Positions 58,230 through 64,000 of a stretch of 64,000 bases of DNA are shown piece by piece (the first letter of the stretch is position 1; every line of letters starts with the position of its first letter). Under the pieces are notes generated by a model. That model did no database searches, had not been told where the DNA came from, and was given only the letters and a program-made list of their open reading frames with translations. A program made the translations under genes and the position numbers. This DNA is from Lachnospiraceae bacterium. Its GTDB lineage: Bacteria > Bacillota > Clostridia > Lachnospirales > Lachnospiraceae. The DNA lies in assembly GCA_003979345.1 (NCBI GenBank), contig RYVZ01000013.1, positions 17,547-81,546 of the forward strand. The letters are read 5' to 3'.

Positions 58230-59273
58230 ATGGCAGTAACAAAGAGGCTGTTTGATACACTTGAAGATGGCAGGGCGGTTGAGCTGTACAGCATGTCAAA
58301 TCAGAACGGCATGTGTGTGGAAGTCATGACTTATGGTGCAAATATCGTGAATCTTTTTTTGCCGGACAAAGACAAAAGAAAAACAGATATCACGATGGGA
58401 TATGATACGATTGAGCCTTATACGGTGAATATGGATAATTTTGGCGCGACGATCGGACCAAACTGTAACCGGATCGGAAACGCTTCTTTTTTGCTGGAAG
58501 GAAAGAAGATCCAGATGGCGGTGAATGACGGCGCCAATAATCTGCACAGCGATGGGAAACTTGGTATGTCGAAAAAGATATGGGATGCGCAGGCGACGGA
58601 GGACAGCGTGATCTTTACGGTGGGCGTGGAGGACGGGGATGTCGGACTGCCCGGCAATAAAGTCGTCCGGCTGACGTATACATTGACGGATGAGAACGAG
58701 TTGAAACTGCATTATGAGGGAAAGTCCGATCAGAATACGATCATAAATTTGACAAACCATGCCTATTTTAATCTGTCAGGGCACGCGGCGGGGAGTATCC
58801 ATGACGCTGTTTTGTGGGTAAACGCTTCGCATTTTACAGAGGTGAGAGCCGGGGGTATTCCGACGGGAAAGATTCTGCCGGTCAAGGGGACCGCGCTTGA
58901 CTTTACCGTGCCAAAACCGATCGGGCGCGACATAGACGGGGACGATCCGCAGACAAAGCTTGTCGGTGGATATGATCATAACTGGGTGCTTGATGATTGG
59001 GACGGACAGGTGCGTCTGGCGGCGCGGCTGACGGATGAAAAGTCGAAACGCCGGATGGAAGTGTATACAAATCTTCCGGGCATTCAGATTTACGCAGGGA
59101 ATTTTATAGGAAAGCAGGCTGCGAAGGACGGCGCTGAATACGGTCCCAGAATGGGAATCGCAATGGAGACACAGTTTTTCCCGGATGCGCCAAATCACGA
59201 TAATTTTCCGAGCACGGTATTTGGTCCTGAAAGGCAGTACGACTCCACGACGATTTATAAGTTCCTTTTTTAA
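58230..59273 (+). CDS. galM: Aldose 1-epimerase
   Basis: The 347-residue enzyme converts the alpha and beta forms of sugars such as galactose. It shows GATIGPNCNRIGNA, the catalytic His in NLTNHAYFNLSG, and the catalytic Glu in GIAMETQFFPDAPNHDNFP. AAAGGAG lies before the ATG at 58230. It follows recR by 89 bases and ends at a strong terminator. Confidence 0.95.
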   Translation: MAVTKRLFDTLEDGRAVELYSMSNQNGMCVEVMTYGANIVNLFLPDKDKRKTDITMGYDTIEPYTVNMDNFGATIGPNCNRIGNASFLLEGKKIQMAVNDGANNLHSDGKLGMSKKIWDAQATEDSVIFTVGVEDGDVGLPGNKVVRLTYTLTDENELKLHYEGKSDQNTIINLTNHAYFNLSGHAAGSIHDAVLWVNASHFTEVRAGGIPTGKILPVKGTALDFTVPKPIGRDIDGDDPQTKLVGGYDHNWVLDDWDGQVRLAARLTDEKSKRRMEVYTNLPGIQIYAGNFIGKQAAKDGAEYGPRMGIAMETQFFPDAPNHDNFPSTVFGPERQYDSTTIYKFLF

Positions 59274-59310
59274 GTATTGAAATGTTGTAAATGTAAAATT
59301 ATCCGAATGT

Positions 59311-59350
59311 CAAAAAGCGCGGTGCATTACAAAAGCATCGCGCTTTTTGA
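59311..59350 (+). terminator. Terminator after galM
   Basis: AAAAAGCGCGGTGC pairs with GCATCGCGCTTTTT across a 9-base loop, followed by GACATTTTTT. T-runs flank both sides, so it could work in both directions. Confidence 0.9.
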
Positions 59351-59428
59351 CATTTTTTGCGCCGTGATAGCGGTATAGTTTTTCTATGGAAGTGAAGGAC
59401 AGGATCAAAACAAGAGGAGAGGAAAACG

Positions 59429-60901
59429 ATGGATGCTACATGGACGGTACCAAAGAATATCAGACAAATCGGGGAGGCACATGCACATTATGCTGTTTAC
59501 ATAGAGGATTATGTCTCAACTTATATCAAGCAGGTAGTGCGGCTCTCGGATGGAGGCATCCGGCAGGGCGCTCTTGTAGGGAAGGTTTATCCGGAAGAGG
59601 AAAAAACCGTGTTTGTGATTCAGGGAATCGTGACGGATAAAGAATTATACCGGACAAGCAGCCAGCTTTTTTCCGGGCAGGGGAAAGAAGCGCTGCAGGA
59701 ACAATGCAGCCGTTTTTTTTCGGAACTGGATATCATCGGGCGGGTAGTATTTGAAGCGGGAAGCAGTGGGATGGAGACTGTAAGGAGGGACATGTATTCG
59801 AATAATACGGGGGCGGGACAGATTCTTCTGCATGTTGACAGTGCGGATGGAACGCAGGAATTCTGTATTGGCAGTCAGGGAGCCGTTGAGTTGATCGAGA
59901 GTTACTATATTTATTATGAACGCAATGAGGCGATGCAGAATTATTTGATCGCATATAATGAGGAGACCCGCCGCAAGGTCGAGGAAGTGCATGATATTAT
60001 CAGTGGACAGGCAAGAGCCGCGATGGGAGAGGTTCATATGCCCAAAGTAAGGATGCAGAAAGATACACTGCTTATCTGCACGACGTGTGCGCTGCTCATC
60101 TGCGTCACTCTGCTTGGAATCATCAATATTAATCAATATCAAAAAATGTGTCAAATGGAAACATCTTTTAATAATGTGATCGCAAGGCTTGGCTTTGGTG
60201 ACGATGAGGCTGTTCCGGCGGGAGCAGATCCGGTATCTCAGGATCAACCGGGAGAGATCATTGTGTCAGATATTACACCGGAGGATGGATTGTTTGAGGG
60301 ACTTCCTGTCTATGTTTCGGATGCAGGACAAGGAGAAGGAGAGCCGGGAGACAGTCTGGGCGGACAGAAAGATAAGGAAAATGAAAGCAACGGCTCCGGA
60401 AATGACATGGCAGGAAATGAGGAAGGCCAGGAGGTGCAGGACACAGGTGAAAACGCAGACAATGCGTTAGAGCATGATGCGGACGTTAACGGTGCAACAG
60501 AGCAAAATGAGGTCGATGGAGGTACAACAGAACAGGATCCGGATGGTAGCGACACAACGCAGGAAGAGGATGCAGACGGAGGTGCGGTGACAAATGAAGA
60601 TGATCATGCCGGACGGGATGCAGGCGAAAGCGAGGGACAGAATGAGGAAGAAAATGGAATTGCAGGAGACGGCAACGCTGATGCGCAGCAAGAGGAAGAT
60701 GGAGAAAATGCGTTAGTGATGGGGGAAAACGGAGGGAACGTTGAAGGCTATCGCGAATATATCGTGCAGAGAGGAGATACGCTTACGTCCATTAGTATAC
60801 TGTTTTATCAGGACAGGAGAATGATAAAAAGAATCTGCGAGCTGAATGGGATTGAGAATGCTGATAATATCGTAGTGGGGCAAAAAATTTTACTGCCATA
60901 A
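59429..60901 (+). CDS. Membrane protein with LysM domain and cytoplasmic MPN-like domain
   Basis: The 490-residue protein has a cytoplasmic N-terminal domain of about 205 residues and one membrane helix (DTLLICTTCALLICVTLLGI, about 213-232). A long acidic Gly/Asp/Glu/Asn linker (about 255-440) follows, and a C-terminal LysM domain (YIVQRGDTLTSISILFYQDRRMIKRICELNGI...VVGQKILLP). LysM binds peptidoglycan. The N-terminal part (GALVGKVYPEEEKTVFVIQGIV, then DIIGRVVFEAG) recalls a JAB/MPN fold without the catalytic HxH, which is an inference. AGAGGAGAGG precedes the ATG. It may tie a cytoplasmic partner to the cell wall. Confidence 0.75.
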   Translation: MDATWTVPKNIRQIGEAHAHYAVYIEDYVSTYIKQVVRLSDGGIRQGALVGKVYPEEEKTVFVIQGIVTDKELYRTSSQLFSGQGKEALQEQCSRFFSELDIIGRVVFEAGSSGMETVRRDMYSNNTGAGQILLHVDSADGTQEFCIGSQGAVELIESYYIYYERNEAMQNYLIAYNEETRRKVEEVHDIISGQARAAMGEVHMPKVRMQKDTLLICTTCALLICVTLLGIININQYQKMCQMETSFNNVIARLGFGDDEAVPAGADPVSQDQPGEIIVSDITPEDGLFEGLPVYVSDAGQGEGEPGDSLGGQKDKENESNGSGNDMAGNEEGQEVQDTGENADNALEHDADVNGATEQNEVDGGTTEQDPDGSDTTQEEDADGGAVTNEDDHAGRDAGESEGQNEEENGIAGDGNADAQQEEDGENALVMGENGGNVEGYREYIVQRGDTLTSISILFYQDRRMIKRICELNGIENADNIVVGQKILLP

Positions 60902-60942
60902 TGCCGGATTTGTGTTATTCTAATAAAAAGTGAGGAATAACC

Positions 60943-62199
60943 ATGTCGGAAATACGAAAGTTTCGGAGGAAAAATGAATATAAAAAGCCGACAGTGCGAC
61001 AGGTAGTGACGGAGCAGAAGGAAAGTAGTGCATTTGGCAGTACTGAAAGGCGGACGAGTGATCTGTTTACTAAAATATGGAGGCACAGGCTGACAGTTTT
61101 TTACCGTGTCGTGCTTGTTTTGGTGGTGATCGCAGCGATTGTTGCCATTTGGATCATCCGTTTCAATAATAAAGTGTATACGGGATATACCGTATCTGCG
61201 GAGGAAACCTGGACGGATAACAGCAGTCTTGATATTTTAGAATATAATGGTAATATATTGACTTATAGCAAGGATGGTGCTGTCTGTACGGATCTGCACG
61301 GGAGAACGCTTTGGAACCAGTCCTATGAAATGCAGAACCCGCTTGTTACAATTTGCGGAGATTACGTTGCGATCGGCGATTATAATGGTACATCCGTTTT
61401 TGTCATGAACTCTTCGGGGCCGCAGGGAACGATCGATACAAGAATGCCAATTCGTGCGATTGACATATCGAATAAGGGAACGGTACTTGTAGTCCTTGAT
61501 GATGCGCCTAATACGTGGCTTTACCTGTATAGTAAAGAGGGAGCGATTTTGTGGAATTGCAAAAGCACGATGTCGATCAATGGTTATCCGCTGAAAGCCA
61601 GTGTGTCGGACAATAGCATGATGATTGGGGTTTCCTATTTATACATAGACAGCGGGGCGATAAGCTCTAAGGTTGCATTTTACAATCTGGACGAAGTGGG
61701 CGATAATTATCAGGATACGCTTGTGAGCGTGTTTAATTATAATAATGCCATCGTTCCGATGCTTTACTTTATGAACGAGGAAGATTCTTTTGCTGTTGCT
61801 GACAACCGGTTGATGCTCTATAGCGGAAGACAGATTCCCACCAGCACAAAGGAGATCATTCTTTCGGAAGAAGTACGTGCGGTTTTTTACAGCAGCAAGT
61901 ATGTAGGACTTGTATTTCTAAATATGCGGGGAGATGTCAAGTATCGGCTGGATGTGTATAATACGTCAGGTGAGCTGGTACATTCTTTTGAACTTGATCA
62001 GGAATACAAAGAAATTTTGTTTTATGATGATTTCGTATATGTTTATAATGAAAGTGAATGTTTGATCTATCAGGTAAAGGGAAAGCTGAAGTTCGAAGGA
62101 GAGTTTGACATTCCGGCACAGCTTCTGCTTCCGACTACGGCAAGGGATAAACTGGTGTTGGTCAGCAGAAATAGGATTCAAAATATTCGATTGAACTAG
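60943..62199 (+). CDS. DUF5711 family protein, beta-propeller-like, membrane anchored
   Basis: The 418-residue protein has a basic cytoplasmic start of about 50 residues, one membrane helix (VVLVLVVIAAIVAIWII, about 56-73) and an extracytoplasmic domain. That domain has repeated strands like YNGNILTYSKDGAVCTDLHGRTLWNQSY and YLYSKEGAILWNCKSTM, a PQQ/WD-like propeller. I recall this as DUF5711, function unknown. It lies 41 bases after the LysM gene and 152 before cvpA. Confidence 0.82.
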   Translation: MSEIRKFRRKNEYKKPTVRQVVTEQKESSAFGSTERRTSDLFTKIWRHRLTVFYRVVLVLVVIAAIVAIWIIRFNNKVYTGYTVSAEETWTDNSSLDILEYNGNILTYSKDGAVCTDLHGRTLWNQSYEMQNPLVTICGDYVAIGDYNGTSVFVMNSSGPQGTIDTRMPIRAIDISNKGTVLVVLDDAPNTWLYLYSKEGAILWNCKSTMSINGYPLKASVSDNSMMIGVSYLYIDSGAISSKVAFYNLDEVGDNYQDTLVSVFNYNNAIVPMLYFMNEEDSFAVADNRLMLYSGRQIPTSTKEIILSEEVRAVFYSSKYVGLVFLNMRGDVKYRLDVYNTSGELVHSFELDQEYKEILFYDDFVYVYNESECLIYQVKGKLKFEGEFDIPAQLLLPTTARDKLVLVSRNRIQNIRLN

Positions 62200-62351
62200 G
62201 GACACGAAAAATATTATGGTAACGCAGCGTGCCGGTAGAACAGCGGCAGGGGTATCAGCCAAATTTGTAAAAAGAGCAGATGGGAGTCTCAGGGCAGAAA
62301 GCGGAAGTAATACGTCAGAAAGCAAAGGTACATCGGAGGAAAGGACACATC

Positions 62352-62822
62352 ATGAATGAGGTATGGGCGGCGGTCGCATTAATATTGTTGGTATTTGCGT
62401 TTAAGGGACATTGTAAGGGACTTACGGGAGAGATCGCATCACTGATTTCTATTGCGTTATCCGTTCTTGGTCTGGCAGTGATCGTGCGCGCGGTAGGCAG
62501 TTATTTTGACCATAATAATAATGGTGTTGTTCAGGCAATTGTTTTTTTTGTGGCGCTGGCATTTCTTTCACAGATTTTGAGACTGATATTCAGCTCAATG
62601 AAGTTTATTACCAGAATTCCTGTTATTCATGGTATCAACAGTTTTGTCGGGATGATCGCAGGACTTGCCGAAGGGGTTGTGATCGTATGGGCGTTGTTCA
62701 TTGTGATCGCCAAATACGACATTGCGGGCAGGAGCGCCGAATGGCTGATGATGATACAGAATGATGCATATTTATCCAAGTTGAGCGAATTGAATCCATT
62801 TGCACACTTTTTTGGTATTTAG
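62352..62822 (+). CDS. CvpA-family membrane protein
   Basis: The 156-residue protein starts NEVWAAVALILLVFAFKGHCKGLTGEIASLISI and has four membrane helices with the FVGMIAGLAEGVVIVW segment typical of CvpA/colicin V production proteins. Family role in Firmicutes is poorly known, with links to envelope stress. AAAGGA precedes the ATG at 62352. It is the last protein gene before the rRNA operon. Confidence 0.88.
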   Translation: MNEVWAAVALILLVFAFKGHCKGLTGEIASLISIALSVLGLAVIVRAVGSYFDHNNNGVVQAIVFFVALAFLSQILRLIFSSMKFITRIPVIHGINSFVGMIAGLAEGVVIVWALFIVIAKYDIAGRSAEWLMMIQNDAYLSKLSELNPFAHFFGI

Positions 62823-62868
62823 AATTTAGAGACTCATAAAAATCCTGTAAAAATCCTCAAAAAAGATG

Positions 62869-62897
62869 TTGACAAGCAGAAGAGAGAGTGCTACTAT
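62869..62897 (+). promoter_or_regulatory. rRNA operon promoter
   Basis: A perfect TTGACA at 62869-62874 and TACTAT at 62892-62897 are 17 bases apart. The 16S gene begins about 300 bases later. Confidence 0.85.
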
Positions 62898-63202
62898 ATC
62901 ACTGTTGCGGCTCGGCCGGAACAAAGCACCTTGACAAATAAACAGTAATGCAACCCTGAAAATTCCAAAAAAGATTTTCAGAGAGTTCAAAAAGAACGAC
63001 CTAAGGACAGTAAAACGGACCGGAAGGGAAGCCTGAAGCGGAGGGAACGAAGCGGAAGGAGTACCGGAAGGGAAAGAAAGCCAGAGAAGACTGGCAGGAT
63101 CAAGAGGGACTTTGAAAGGACAAAAGTTTTTTTGAAGAGAAGAAGGGAAACGAAGAGGGAAACGTTGGTTTTACCATTCGCGGAAAAATTTTCGGAGAAA
63201 AA
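62898..63202 (+). other. 16S rRNA leader region
   Basis: This transcribed leader holds a perfect 8-bp hairpin (CTGAAAAT with ATTTTCAG, 62956-62981) and a strongly purine-rich stretch (63010-63120). It probably takes part in antitermination and in the processing stem that brackets 16S rRNA. No gene is seen. Confidence 0.6.

Positions 63203-64000
<798 letters not shown>

Noticed and set aside
59347..59379. TTGACA followed by TATAGT as promoter for the LysM gene
   Set aside because: The spacing is 21 bases, and the TTGACA lies within the galM terminator tail.
62216..62359. 47-codon frame upstream of cvpA
   Set aside because: No ribosome site, low-complexity composition, and it overlaps the cvpA start.

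Overview
The window looks like a chromosomal segment of a Lachnospiraceae-type (Clostridia, cluster XIVa-like) gut Firmicute. Support: the partial 16S rRNA at the right end has a clostridial sequence; the SRP RNA is of the large Firmicutes type; metG is preceded by a T-box leader; and families common in this group occur (DUF5711, a DUF6128-like protein, a PucR/CdaR-like regulator, Rpn-type nuclease). A flagellin gene suggests a motile organism. No intact insertion sequence, integrase or CRISPR array was seen.

Layout. (1) 1-7134: the 3' part of a surface polysaccharide locus, with a glycosyltransferase end, two polysaccharide pyruvyl transferases, an F420-hydrogenase-beta-like Fe-S protein, a Wzx-type flippase and a GT-C-like membrane protein. 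(2) 7135-15420: an AT-rich accessory stretch with a decayed junction, a 919-residue membrane protein fused to a polyprenyl-synthetase-like domain, an XRE regulator with a dyad operator, an Rpn nuclease with a heptad-repeat tail, a membrane protein, and a Panacea-domain gene followed by a broken ATPase-like gene. (3) 15421-34937: core and signalling genes. These are metG under a T-box, a lipase-like hydrolase, a D-lactate-type dehydrogenase, a GNAT protein, an HD-GYP protein, DUF624, a MalK/UgpC-type ATPase, a PucR-type regulator, tadA, SRP RNA, three membrane genes likely for surface glycans, and a sugar-binding-domain/GGDEF fusion. (4) 34970-41177: fucO-like dehydrogenase and a full glycopeptide-resistance-type set, vanR-vanS facing vanH-ligase-vanX. 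(5) 41241-53857: a protease-bearing flagellin (flagellinolysin type) with a zinc-ribbon partner, a DUF1538/PII pair, several regulators, a ClbS/DfsB-like protein, acetyltransferase, lipoprotein and an orphan FkbH-like protein. (6) 53927-64000: tRNA-Ser(CGA), the pfk-dnaX-ybaB-recR run, galM, a LysM membrane protein, DUF5711, CvpA and the start of an rRNA operon.

How parts work together. The van set encodes what is needed to make D-lactate, join it to D-Ala, and remove D-Ala-D-Ala. Two tandem 11-bp direct repeats upstream of vanH look like a VanR operator. The HD-GYP and GGDEF proteins suggest c-di-GMP signalling, possibly tied to motility. A recurring oddity is in-frame, purine-rich tandem repeats inside or at the end of otherwise conserved genes (Rpn nuclease, DUF6128-like protein, tadA, vanS, the WYL regulator, a lipoprotein), which suggests local repeat expansion in this genome.

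The strongest candidates for a closer look are the membrane-terpenoid-synthase fusion, the proteolytic flagellin, and the convergent van locus with its insertion-bearing VanS. All function calls come from reading the sequence and recalling families; no search was run.
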